DNA from: Mnemiopsis leidyi
Lineage: Eukaryota > Ctenophora > Tentaculata > Lobata > Bolinopsidae
Assembly: GCA_000226015.1 (NCBI GenBank)
Contig: JH153106.1
Span: 178,183-242,182 of the forward strand
Reading direction: 5' to 3'
Length of the DNA: 64,000 nt
Position 1 is the first letter of the stretch. Each line of letters begins with the position of its first letter. The notes beneath the pieces were generated by a model that saw only the letters and a program-made list of their open reading frames with translations, was not told the DNA's origin and did not search any database. Positions 36,621 to 48,900 of the stretch are shown in pieces. A program made the position numbers and the translations under genes.

Positions 36621-39600
36621 ATTCATTTTAATTCACAAATTTACTTCAGTGACAGTCGGTTGTTTAGAGCATCTAGGATGCTGGGGCGATCATGGGACTG
36701 ACAGAGCAATATCGGGTGGAAACCGCCTACCTCTAGACCAGGATAAATATAAAGCTCATACCAAAGACCTTATTGGAGATTGTTACAAGTATGCCAAGGA
36801 ACAAGGCTGGACTGTTTTTGCAGCTCAGAATCAGGGAGAGTGCTACACTTCAGCAGATGCAGAGAGTACTTATCAGAAGCATAGTACAAGCGCAGTATGC
36901 GAGAATGGAAAAGGAGGATTCAACGCTATGGATGTATACAAGATAACTTGTGTCAGTCAAGGTAAATTAAAATACAGTCTAAGCGCATTGGCTCAACATG
37001 CGAACTGCATAAGAATTCAAAATAAAAAGAAAACCTTATTTTGAAGATGCATGAATACTGACATATTGAAACTGAAATGGCCAAGTCTAAAGCATTCAGA
37101 ATTTCTGCACTGAAATAACATTTATTTTATTTCATAATAATAATTACAAATCAAGTAAAACCATAATAATATCCGAAACCCCCTCCCTCCGGCCTCCGTT
37201 ATCAAAAGTGATTCAGCTCCCATAGCTGATAGTGACTAGAAAACACATAAACGCAGAAAGACCCCTCAATACATCTAATACCCGGCTAAAGTCTACTTGT
37301 TATCATTTTCCCGAGTTAGGCCAAAGTAGCAAACTTATGAATACTTCGCAGTTGATGGTGGATACAATGACTTGGTTGCTTAACATTAACATAACTTACG
37401 TTGTATAGTGCTGCCCCAGAACATCGTGCCCCAGAACGTTCTGCCCCAGGGATTATGCCCCAGTGACGTCGTGCCCCACAACCTTGACACCTTGTGCCCC
37501 ACTGGCATCCTGCCCCAGAACATTGTGCCCATAGTGTATTGGGGCAAGGGGTCAGTAGGGCCCAAGGTTGTGGGGCACGATGTTCTGGGGCACTGGGGCA
37601 CTGGGGCAAAATCTCTGGGGCACGATGTTCTGGGGCAGGACGACGGTCAACGTATTTACTATATAACTGACCCAATAAAAACCGCTTACTAACGAATCGC
37701 TCCATCGCAGACTGGTTGCCAGTAGTTCGTGGGACAAAGATAGACTTCGATCTGGAGATTACTCCACTAGAAATAAAGACAGACAGTGTCACTGGAAGTT
37801 CAGATAAAGTGATTGTATACTTCTATGGAGAAGATCATTTCAATGACAGTGGGTATAGCTTAACTTATGCTGGAGGAGTCAGGATCATTTTCGGGTCTAC
37901 TCTAAAGTATTCCCTTGTAGACTGCTCTTTATACCCAGACAACGGATTCCCAATCACCCCTACCACTGATGTAAACAAAGTGTGGAGGATAACCCTAACG
38001 AAAACATATTTTGGTACAACAACCACACGTTTAGTGATAAATTGTAACGACAAGGAGGTTCTAGACCTTGTTTTATCTGATACAGTGTGTTCTTCGGACC
38101 AGTTAGCTATCTGGAACAGGGATGTAACAAAAATAGAATTCCCTATAAATTCCAACCCTGCATCAGATTTCTACAGGGCCTACACACCAGGTAATTCATG
38201 TTCGCACTTCAAGCTGTACTTTTGACTGCACCAAGTCAATCAGTAGTTAGTTATGAAAAAGTCGAACCACAATCCCATCTCCACAAATGACACTTCTATA
38301 TAAATCAGTTTTATAATTTGTATTAATTTCCAACTTGGTATTTGCAGCGCCTTAAAAACAAACCGTCTTTTATCTCACATGTTCCTTCAGCACAATGCAC
38401 CGGACTAAAGCCTACCTGGACCTACATGGAAACTACCAGTACGTTTCCTGTTCCTGCAGGAACAGTTCTGTCTCTCAGCTGTAATCCAGGATACGAACTG
38501 GCAGGAAGCAATGATGTTACTTGTACCCAGAACACAGAGTTCCACTTTACTAATGGAGACCCGACTTGTGGTGAGTTTTATTCCACACAAACGTTTTACT
38601 TTACATTTTTTCTTAAATTTCCATTGTTTCTCTCCGATGCACAATGATTGTTCCATTAAGACTATTTTAATTGCTGTTTAATGCTTAATAGTCCTTGGGT
38701 TTGTTTATCTCAATACTTGCTATATTGAATCTCAATTTTCTTAAATCTTGTAAACTTTTCAGAACCCTGTGATACTGGAACTTACAAAAGTGATAACATG
38801 AAAATATGTCAAACTTGTACTGCTGGACAACAACCCAACATTGAACAGACTGCATGTGGTAAGAGCTTAGAACATATCTTTAATTCTACTAAAGAGTAAA
38901 CATATCAATACTTGCTTTATTGAATATCAATCTTCTTTAATTTTCTTCCTTAAATTTTCCTTCATTCTGTACAAAATGTGAAGCTGAACATCAAGCTAAC
39001 TCTTCCGATACGCAGTGTGGTCGGTTTTAGATTTTAGTGATTCTTTTTAAACATTTTATGTGTTTTATATTGTATTTTTAGTAAAATATTGTATTGTATT
39101 TTTAGTAAAATATTTAACCTTATGTGGAGAGAATAAGGTAAGTCCTTCAGTTGCCTACCACACTTGAACTTACATAAATGTTACCATGAAAACATGTCAG
39201 ATGAAGTTGGAAATTATCTAGTATCTACATTTTTTCCGTCAAAAGTTGTGAAATGTCAAGGATAGTACGTCTCTATTTTTAATGTCTTGTTAAAGCCATT
39301 TTTATGAACACCGACAAAATCTGTAGGATTAGTAAGATTATGAAGCTATAGAATTTAGATATGCTCTTTTGTTTATCTTATCAACCTAGGCAAAACTTTT
39401 CCTTTAGAATTTTGTCCAGCCGGGCAGTACAAATCAGCTTACAAAACCACGTTTGTGATTCGTCTTGCACTGTTGCACACAAAACGACTAACTTGTAATT
39501 AAAATATCGCATCGATTGAAGAGTACTGTGTTATTAGATTTGAAACACATGGAAATTTGATATAACAATGCATAGCATAAACTACTATGGGCTCAGGATA

Positions 39601-41763
39601 TGTGCACACCCTGGCGAACTCAGGGGAAATCCTTGCAATTCTTGGCTATGTGCCATGTTGAACAAGGAATGGAAGCTAAAATGGTCCGTGCAAATTACCT
39701 TTCTGATTATCCGTTCAAGAAAATCAAAATTTTCTGAATAAGATGTTAACATTTCAGTCGCACAATGCACCGGACTAAAGTCTACCTGGACCAACATGGA
39801 AACTACCAGTAAGTTTCCTGTTCCTGCAGGAACAGTTCTGTCTCTCAGCTGTAATCCAGGATACGAACTGACAGGAAGCAATGATGTGACTTGTACCCAG
39901 AACACAGAGTTCCAGTTCTCTGTCGAACCGATGTGTGGTTAGTGGAGGAGTTATTTTCAGTTTTACTATTTTTAGTATCAAGGAGTTAAATTCTACTTAA
40001 AATACTCTCTGACCCTGGCAATTATGGTGTTTTATAATCATTTCAGTGGCTTGCTCACCTGGTACTTACAATATGTTACCCTTGAAACATGTCAGATTTG
40101 TCCTGATGGACAGGAATTCAAGCAATGCAGCCAATTATTTGAATTTTTACATTCGGGATTTTACGGTTGTTCTTGTCTGGTTCCTTCCTACTGAAACACT
40201 ATACTCGCATTTTGTAACAATATACTTTTCAGTGACCTATTGTCCGGAGCTGAGTATACCTAATTCTCTCGTTTCTCTGCGCGGAAGTTTGCCTGCAGAT
40301 ACGGAGGTCAACGTCACGTGTTCTAAGTCCCACGTTCTTATTGGTCAGAGAGAAGTCACGTGTCAATCTAACGGGGATTGGTCTGAACTGCCTCAGTGTC
40401 GAAAATACGGTAATCTTAAGATTATTGTTTTTTGTTAAATCTTTTTTGTTACAACTTCTTGATAATCTTGCATGGATTCGAAACAAAACTCCTGCTGGCC
40501 TTACAGCTTGTTTAATGTTTATTTACTTATGAAATAAAATTGAAATAACATAAGTCATTAATTAACCGTGCGGATGTCGTCCCTTAGATAATACTTTGCC
40601 AATTATTACTTAAACCTAATTCTGGATTCTGTCTCATGGATTAGGTCAAGGTGCACACGTCGATTGTCGATATGAAATAGGACTGATTTAAATTGTTCAT
40701 TATAATCTGATATCTATAAGGAGAAAAGCAAACAATCTGGGAAATTATTTGCTTTCCTTCTGTGATGGATTTAGAACGGTTCGACTGTTCGAGAGTATAC
40801 GAGAGAATTAGGTATACTATACCTAATTCTCTCGTCTCCCTGCGCGGAAGTTTGGCTCTAGATACGGAGGTCACTGTCACGTGTTCTGAGCCCCACGTTC
40901 TAATTGGTCAGAGAGAAGTCACATGTCAGTCTAACGGAGATTGGTCTGAACTGCCTCTGTGTCGAAAGTATGGTAGTGTATCAACTCTCTAGTAGAAAAT
41001 TACACATTTTTATGAACTTCACTGTTTGATTTTTAGAAAGCGAGTAAGATCGTTGTATAAGTTCTGTGGGGGTTCTTCAAGATGGTACGTAATTAAAGCT
41101 CAATACTTATGCTGTTTTCGATGAAAAATCTTTTTATAGCTCTCAGAGGAGCTTCTGTTTAGCTTTGGATTCGTGATTTTCTCACAGAATTAAGTGTTCT
41201 ACAATACTATTTCAATTATGAAAAATTTGTAAGTTATTTGGAATCTGTTACATTATTTGTAGCTGCTATTGATCACTAATTTCCCACAAATAAAACTTAG
41301 TTTAACGCTCCGAAGTTAAAGCTATTGAGCTTTTCAGGTACGAGGAATATCCAGCTGAATTTATTGTGGACTTCTGAAGCACCGAGGAGAAGGGAGTCAG
41401 GTACAATGTACATCTCCATTACTTTTTCATCGTCGTCAATGAAATACGACCTTATTAATTATTTGAGCACTACTCGTCAATAATGCCCATATATGGCTTT
41501 TAGACTTCTGTGTGAAACTTCCCGTCTGATGTAACAATTTCAAAAAGTTTGTACGTGCTTTCGCTAAATTATTTGTCAGGGATATCTGACCGTGACACTC
41601 CAGCTGGTGGTACTTCTTTTCTTCCCTTAAATTTCTTAGAAGTTCTTATGTTCGCAAAATTTCCATCATCTGACGTCATTTCCAAAGTTATAAGCTTAAA
41701 TCATCTTCTCAAATTTTAGTCTGGTTGGCACAAATTTCAGGAGGTCAGGAAAAGTCGGAATGA
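36464..41763 (+). CDS. Modular secreted or surface protein B (signal, WSC-like, ~150-residue module, sushi and Cys-rich modules)
   Basis: Exons, phase 1-1 after the first: 36464-36527 (signal, MLLLLYYLLLGAAAGYYPSP), 36650-36961 (WSC-like, LGCWGDHGTDRAIS to GGFNAMDVYKITC), 37711-38190 (the same ~150-residue module as in gene A), 38391-38570 (sushi/CCP-like, four Cys, CNPGYELAGSNDVTC), 38763-38858 (Cys-rich, PCDTGTYKSD to CQTCTAGQQPN, like TNFR/ephrin-receptor GCC repeats), 39758-39937 (sushi-like, near copy of the first), 40233-40409 (sushi, CPELSIPNSLVSLRG to WSELPQC), 41338-41400 and 41741-41763 (short tail, stop TGA). A fourth sushi-like copy at 40818-40972 and a Cys-rich copy at 40047-40130 look damaged and are listed separately. 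No transmembrane segment is seen, so it is probably secreted. Sushi and WSC-like modules usually mediate extracellular recognition; the ligand is unknown. Which exons are spliced together needs RNA data. Confidence 0.75.
37405..37640. repeat. GCCCCAG minisatellite in two opposed orientations
   Basis: The left half (37411-37535) carries units of TGCCCCAGAACATCG type. The right half (37541-37638) carries the reverse complement (CGATGTTCTGGGGCA). The halves share longer matches (GTGGGGCACGATGTTCTGGG-like), so the array can form a large hairpin. It lies in the intron ahead of the exon at 37711. The overlapping frames on both strands are repeat products. Confidence 0.9.
38950..39470 (+). pseudogene. 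Relics of Cys-rich exons between live modules
   Basis: Three fragments resemble parts of the Cys-rich module of gene B but lack proper splice sites or full length. CTKCEAEHQANSSDTQCG lies near 38967-39026, a CHTxTY-like remnant at about 39155-39200 (ACTTACATAAATGTTACC), and EFCPAGQYKSAYKT near 39409-39450. They look like decayed duplicates of the 38763-38858 type exon, left over from module amplification. Confidence 0.5.
40047..40130 (+). pseudogene. Frameshifted Cys-rich module exon
   Basis: After a good acceptor (TTTCAG at 40041-40046) the phase-1 frame reads VACSPGTYNM, as in the Cys-rich module at 38763. The rest of the module (TLETCQICPDGQEF) continues only in another frame, so an indel near 40075-40080 has broken it. 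No donor is obvious at its end. It may be skipped by splicing. Confidence 0.6.
40799..40835. repeat. Perfect 18-bp inverted repeat, 1-nt spacer, at the start of a sushi copy
   Basis: Arms 40799-40816 and 40818-40835 are exact reverse complements around C40817. The right arm is sushi coding sequence (TATACCTAATTCTCTCG, encoding IPNSLV). The left arm is its inverted copy and replaces the expected exon start (splice acceptor and first Cys). This looks like a fold-back or template-switch event at the 5' break of the duplicated exon. Confidence 0.9.
40818..40972 (+). pseudogene. 5'-truncated sushi module duplicate
   Basis: Near copy of the sushi exon at 40233-40409 (IPNSLVSLRGSLALDTEV, then VTCSEPHVLIGQREVTC), ending at a good donor (TATG|GTAGTG, phase 1). 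It lacks the acceptor and the first cysteine, which were replaced by the inverted repeat. It could survive as an exon only if the upstream frame (from 40762) supplies a new acceptor or start; none is convincing. Confidence 0.6.
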
Positions 41764-42818
41764 AAGTGTAGGAAATGTTTTGCCAGCTCGACCGTACATC
41801 TGCTGCGTGGGCGATCTTATAGTCTACAGTATACATACTGTGACTGTGCGCTCTTCGGTTTACACTTTGAAAATGTCTGCTGTCTGTACATACTTATGTT
41901 TTACTTATGTTTTAATCGCACTAAGATCATTGTTTGTCAAAGAAAAACTGTTTGCGTATTTGAATAATGGCATGAAATTTATGCCTGCCACTTTTTCGTT
42001 AATGTTCCTCTGCCCCTATTTCATGTGACGTTTCAAAAAGTTGTTTATTGAATTTTAGATCATCGTAGTTGGAAAGCACAGCCTGCATTTTTAGATTCTA
42101 AGCAAATCATGTAGCCCCAGCTCCTCACATACACATATTGATCGTGTCAACGTACGGTCATACCAAAGCAGTGCAAATTCAAATTCTTTAGTCAAGCACA
42201 GTATTATCATCATTTCAACTATCTCAAAGTCAAACTGTTCACATTCTGTGTAAGTTTATCAAAAAGCTCCTGAGAAGTGAAAAGCCTACCTTTCCAGTTT
42301 GGGAGGAGAGGTCCTCCGCACAGATGATAACTGCACGAAGATCTGGAAGTAAGAATATCCATACTCGATTACTCGATGCCAATGTCAAATGTTTATAACA
42401 GAGCTCATTTTCAAATCTCCATCACTCCACCCGCTTTTATATTTTTAGGCTCGCTTGTCATGTAAAGCTTGCAATGTTTTGAGTCATTTTGTAAGTATCC
42501 AACATCATGGTCTCAAGTTGGACAAGCCTATGCTCTTCTAACACTAATAAGTCCAATTAGGAGAACCCAAAACAGGTATTTGATATGCAGGAGTTAATTG
42601 AGTACAGGTATAGGAGAACACCTGAAACATCCGCGTAAGCAGACACGCATGGTACACTGCAAGATTGGGCGTTACTTTCTGTCCAGACTTATACGGTTTC
42701 TGATGTATGATTTATTTGCATAATTCAGCTTCATTATAATAGTGGTGATACCGTATGCATATGTAACAGTTTGACAGTGTCGTTAGTTGCTATTTCGGAG
42801 TGACAGTTTGAGTTTAAG
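41764..42818. other. Intergenic region
   Basis: 3' flank of secreted gene B and upstream region of the gene starting at 42927. Short frames such as 41780-42028 show no family signature. Nothing else is recognised. Confidence 0.4.
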
Positions 42819-42826
42819 TATAAAAA
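42819..42826 (+). promoter_or_regulatory. TATA box candidate
   Basis: TATAAAAA lies about 100 bp upstream of the ATG at 42927, a distance that fits a transcription start around 42850 and a short 5' UTR. It is inferred from motif and spacing only. Confidence 0.45.
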
Positions 42827-42926
42827 GTAGCGGTAGCTTTAGTTGCTGGAGTTGAGACGTCATTTCCTCGGTGATAATTTTCTAGTTTATTAGTTTGTGT
42901 AAGTGTTCTGGAGACTTGTTGGAGCG

Positions 42927-45900
42927 ATGATAGGCTACAAAAACTTCCACTTCTACCAGCACGGAAACGAGGTGAGTGTGAGTTAGCTTGATGGATGCAG
43001 TATGAAATAACTTAAGTTAGTGGTTAAGTCCTGACCACACCATCATACACCATTAATCGTCTCACTTTATCTGGGATATAGCAGCTTTGATCCAGGCCGA
43101 AAATTGGCGAGACGAACTCATTTGGCATGTCATTAAAGTCAAACGATGACCGGGATAATGCCATAATTACTCCACGAACGAGCACCCTAATCTGAGCAGA
43201 CCAAATCACGTCCTGCAGCTACAGATTGGTCCAGAACTAAGCTGAAGGCAGCACTGCGAGTTTGTAGGTAGAGTCAGATACGGTAATGTTTCCTGCAGCT
43301 AGCTTCGCTTCTAACCAATCCCATGTTGGGGGAGAGACTTCTTACTTGGCTCGTTGTGCTTGCCTTGTGCCTGAGGAGAAAGGATCGTGTTTTTGTTTGA
43401 CTTGTTTCCCCGGAACTTTTGCTTTCTTTAGGCTATTGATGTGATACTTTCTTGACATCAAGGATTTTGGGATTGAGTAGTTAAAACAGTATAAAGGTTT
43501 TATCCCTCTCATCTAAACGTAGTCCGTATTGCTGTTTTTATAAATGAAGAGTTTGTATGTTATTGTTATCAAAGAAGTCTCACTCTTGACGCAATGACGC
43601 TGGCCTCACTCACATAATCACTTTCCTGCTGGCACTGGCAGTGTAGAGCCTAAAGCAGCTGAATAAACTCCACCAGCCGCCTATATAGAGTTCGACCGTG
43701 TCTGACTGATGTCATTTGCTACCTGTCACACTTAGGCTCCGAATTAAGATTGTCGATCAATTTGATTTTGAATTAGGGTTCACAAAAGATGCCATCTGTC
43801 GAAGACTGAGTTCAGCCAATCTGCCATTTATTGCTTTGGCCAATTACCACAATCATCCTTACAGTCTATACGAATCGAGCACGTAATAGTCTGCCGATGA
43901 CATTTCGAGTCATACTATAGGTTGACTCAACCGGTTAACGCTTCGAGTTTGGCTCCTCCTCCAACTTCCCAGTTCAGTTGTCCACTGTTTAATCTGTTTA
44001 TAAACTCTACCGAATCTACTTATCACGTTATCATCATTTCACAGTTACCCCTTAAAACGTTAGCAAATTACCACGTACAACATCAATTAATCTGGTCGTC
44101 CTAAAAAGGTCCAGTTCCCTCATAGCACCTCACATCAACTGTGGTATTGGAAGTAGCGCCACCTTCTAACTCCACAATAATCAGATTTCAGAAAGGGAAC
44201 ACCACCCTCCCTCCTCCCTGCTCAATTGGTCTCCGTATATCAGTAAATCAGTAAATCGCGTTTCCAGGGCTTTAGTGAGGTCTTACTTTTGGTCACGTGT
44301 TGATACACGTGGTACCTTGGTAAAGCACGCTCTCTTAGTTGGTCATGCATAGTGGTGAACGAAAATAAAATGTAGAAGTTCCAATGTTTCGATTGTTTGG
44401 GTGTCCTGATCTGAGCATTTGGCTGGCTGGCTCCCCGCCACGTTGTATATGATATCAATTATTTAGGTTTACTGCAACTTTCTAAGGTAACCTTACCCAC
44501 ACAAGGGTGCTACCGTGATTTAATTGTTAGGCTTTGTTTTTATTTTTAGGTACCACTAAACATGATATGCAAGACAGGATGTTTTTCCTCAGACACTAGC
44601 GTCTAGCACGTTTTAAATTTTCTATATCCATGACGTAGTTGCTCGACTGAATGAAATGAAACCGCAATGCAATAATGCGTGATAGCCGTGTAATATTCGT
44701 AAATGGCAGATTGATTAATTCTAAGTGACTTACCGAATCTTACCTCAATAATTATGCTTTACATTTTAACTTCCGTTATCTTGACTCGCTTCCCCTCGCT
44801 TCATATTGCAGTTTTATCATGGACCACTTATGAAGTCTCGAGTGTTTACCCAGTACATTCACTCACATGTTGTATTAGATTCCACGTACAGGGACTTTTT
44901 ACTTGTAATCTTGGGTGACGTTTCCTGAGGATTACGCTGCCTTTCTTTTGAGTGCTAATTACACAATTTATTGTACAGCCAGTCTGATTGAAGTGCTTTA
45001 GTGCCTGTTTTAGATACAACTACCATATGTAGTCATGTTTGACGTTTGGAGGCCTGGTTTGTGATGACTGATGACGGAGAACACAAACCATACAAGTGGA
45101 AACACGAAAGTTACGCGCCCTGGCCTCTCCAAGTTTCTACTTATAGCCATATATAGTTAATTTATATATATGTGATATCAATAATATGTTTAATGTTATC
45201 AGCTTAGCTACCCTCTCAGAATATTGTGATGAATTGGAACCTCGTTAAGATTTACGACACTTCATTAATCATTAGTTTAAGGTTTAGTCCGCAGAAAGAT
45301 GAGGTGCTCTAGGTAAGGCTGTGTTTCCATGGCGGTAAATTTCATTGGTTCCGTTTCTTGCGGAGCATGTTCGTGTTGAAGGGTAGTACCTCTTCTATCG
45401 AAATGTTGGTTTTTCGACGCAACTTTCCATGCGAAAATTTGTTTCCATGCGAAAATTTGTTTGAAACAAAATTTCATTTGTTTAAAGTTTCTTTTAACGC
45501 TTTAGTTTTTGTTATCCAACCATAGTCAGTCACAACTTATAACAACATTTAATTGTATCCGAATGTTCTAAACAACACCACAAAACTACAAAACTAACTT
45601 CCACCCAAAAACATGGAAGTAAACACCACACGTGATGAGGTGATCAGGAAAAAGACAGCCGATCTTCACTAAAAGTCTGCTCGACTCCTTCAGACAGGGG
45701 ACAAGATGTTGGGTGTTACTGAAACACCCATCACAGACACGGGACAGTCCATCAGGATCCGGCCTGCTTCCATCGTCAAAGATACTGTAAGATTATGGTA
45801 GACTGTGATATGTCATGTGATTTTCGTCGTAACTTTTTTATTCGCTGATTGTGGTGCATGTTAGACCTTCGTTTTTTATTTGCTGAAGCTGAGTTCTGGT

Positions 45901-48900
45901 TATTTTGTGCCTGCCATTGCTTTCCAGAAATTCTTATCAGGAATAGGATACCTCAACGATTTAACCAGTAAAATCTCTTGAAAACTGTAACTTTTTTGTT
46001 TTGCAAGTTCTGCTAAAATGATGGGATAAGAAGTCGAATCCATGCATCAAATGTGTTGTATTAAGGTGGGGGATTTTGATATCAGTATTAGCTACTCAAC
46101 AGCTTAATCTTCAAATTGTGATCTCACCACCCAAAATACTGCGGTGATTTGTACTTATATGGAAAATTGACCAGCTTTTAAGCCACGCGAAAGCTGGGCC
46201 ACTATCCTATCACCTACCACTATAAATGTCCCATGACTTGGTATTAAAATAGGGGCTCTTTATCCTTTGTCACGTGTCAGAAAAGATGTCCTGTGATTGC
46301 CCCATGATCCTGCTCGAGGCAGCTGGTTGGCGGCTGACCAGGTTAAGTTATTGGGTGCTCAATTTGAAGCAGGTGCTAGTAGAGTGATCGCTAGATCCCA
46401 GTATTTGCTCTGCCCCAACTGTCTATATATCGCAATTTCAATCTTTGGTTTTAGAAATTACTATTGGACTTTTGTTTGCTCATCTGCTCGCGAATGGCTA
46501 CAGAATGCTCCTGATCATTTCATCTTAATGAGCAAGGTAAAGTTTGACTTAGCGCTCTTACTCCGTGCTGATACACGCAAAGTCAACATCCCCATTTAGC
46601 AAAGTTTCAGCTAATCGATCGTGTGGCAGATGGCCAGCCAACGTCCATTATTTAAAACAATAACCACAAGGCAGTAAAGTTTAGAGTAGAAGGATTTCAA
46701 AGACAATCCTAACCTTCCTTTGTAGCAGGCCGACCCCCGGAACCCCCTAACTCAGTAGCTGGATGCTCAATAAACAACAGTGAGGTAGAATAGCGAGGTC
46801 ATCAGTCCTCCATGACGATAACCAGACGTTATACGTTCTCTCCTCTAATCATGATCACTCCTTCCCCATTGTGAGATTGACTATTACTCCTTTGTGAGGG
46901 TATATACGCAGCCTACCCCGCTCTCTCCTCTCCTCTCTATACTTGTCCGTACTTAGTGAGCTGCCTACTAACTACTGAGTTTCCGTGATACAGTGATACA
47001 GTACAACGTTCACTTAACCCGGCTAGCTGGTTGTTGTCACTTGGTAATAAATTCCGTATAATTCACTCGCCAGACAGTGACACGCTACTAGTGCTACAGA
47101 TTTTCCAGTTCAATTTATGGCTGGTCCGTCGCTTTGATCTGATCTGTTTTACTTGCAGACTCTATGAAAGTTAGTATTTCTTCCATTAAATTTTGCACTC
47201 CTTTTTTCAAGTAAATCTCTGTTGACTGAGCTTGGTTTTAGATAATGGGGCTATGGGCTGTAAAGAGCAACCACCTACTATACAAGTTAGCAATATATTT
47301 ATCATAAGTGTTTGCACTCTGCATAATGTTTGAAGGGAACAGGTGCAGCAAAACAATGTGGCTAGAGAGTTTTGATCTCCCGCGACTCAGCATTATGATC
47401 ATTATTTCGTACGATCTTCTATCTACCTCTACCTCCCTAGCTCTAAAAGTACTTCAGCCTTACCTGAAACGTGATATTGGTACGAATAATGCAGCACGAG
47501 CGTGATTGATGGCAAAACAGCATTACAATCTCTAACGAGATTTCAGCCAGTTGAGAATGATTGTTTCTCCGGATCAGTTTACAAAATTATAATATTTTGT
47601 CACGTTGGAAGTAGAAATGTACCTTATTTCTTCTTGAGCATTGGTTCTTATTAACTTAAAGATAGTTAGTTCTGCTAAAAAGTTTATCCGGGTTCATATC
47701 ATTGATCATAAAGCAACAAACAGGGCCCTCACTTCAAGCAGTCATTAGTAAAGCGCAGTGCAATCTGAGCATTCAGCATTCGGCAGAAACAGGTTGGTGG
47801 AAAATCCCGCCGATCGAAGCAATCCTCCGATTAAGCACCTAACAAGATGAGAGCACCTAACAAGATGAGAATTCAGTAAGGTTGAAGGCAGGTTTCGATT
47901 AGACGAAAGATAAGTTTAGTGCTTTTCTTTTGGTAAAAATTTGCCGAGATGAAGGCGTTCAGGGGAAAGCAAAAAGTAAGATCGATCGCGTTCTTTAGTT
48001 CATCGTTTCCAGATGGCACAAATTGTATGAAATTAAATAGTTTTTAAATTTTCGTAAATTTATATTTGTCCCGCGGCACTGCAGTGTCGCAATGATCACG
48101 ATGGCCAATCATCAAATTAAATCCCGTGAAATTTAATATCGCGTATGCCCTACAAGTACATGTTAAAGATTAACAACGCAATCATTTCAGGTGTTTGACG
48201 CAATCGCTGACAAGGTAAGAATTGTTGAATCAAAAGTTAAGTTTTTACTAGAAATAGAAAACATAAAGTGTTCGACTTCGGTGCAAATTTACGATCCATT
48301 TTTGTGAAATTTGAGGATGTTTCCGTGAAGATGTAAAAACTTCAAAGTGTTTTAAACTGTTAGGTACTTGGATGAGATTGAACAGCTTTTTATAGTCGGT
48401 TTTTTGTAAGTTTTGGCCATGAAAAGTCAACAAAAAATCTTGCCAGTGAGAGCCGGTCAGTTAAGACCGCAATGTGATATTCAAGATTAAAATTCAGCAT
48501 TGCACCTGCGGCGGTACCTGTTATTAATGTAAACCACACCAACACAAACAATTACCTCTGGTTAGGTACACTTCGTTAACATGTTGTATCCTTCTACATA
48601 ACAACCTGTGAAAAAGTGTACATTTATGTGGTTATAGTGACGTTGCTTTTTGTCCTGTGATTATATTCAGTTGCGATTTGAGGGCTTCTTTAAAGGGAAT
48701 GGAGTTTAAAACTTGATAATAATACTATATCATAGTCGAAATTTTATGTGTTTTCGTTAGTTTTTCGCCCTTTTTTGCTTTTTTTACGGTTCCATAAAAA
48801 ACTGATATTTTTGCCACTTGTATGAGAAGGAAAGGAGGAACAAAGCCACAAAAACATGAACACTTCAACCTCTCAGGAAATACAAGACAGAGAAGAAGAG

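Noticed and set aside
37316-37792. 158-codon minus-strand frame and 94-codon plus-strand frame
   Set aside because: Both arise from the opposed GCCCCAG minisatellite, and the minus frame overlaps the supported exon 37711-38190 on the other strand.
46297-46599. 100-codon plus-strand frame
   Set aside because: No domain features and no acceptor/donor pair in phase with the surrounding gene's exons.
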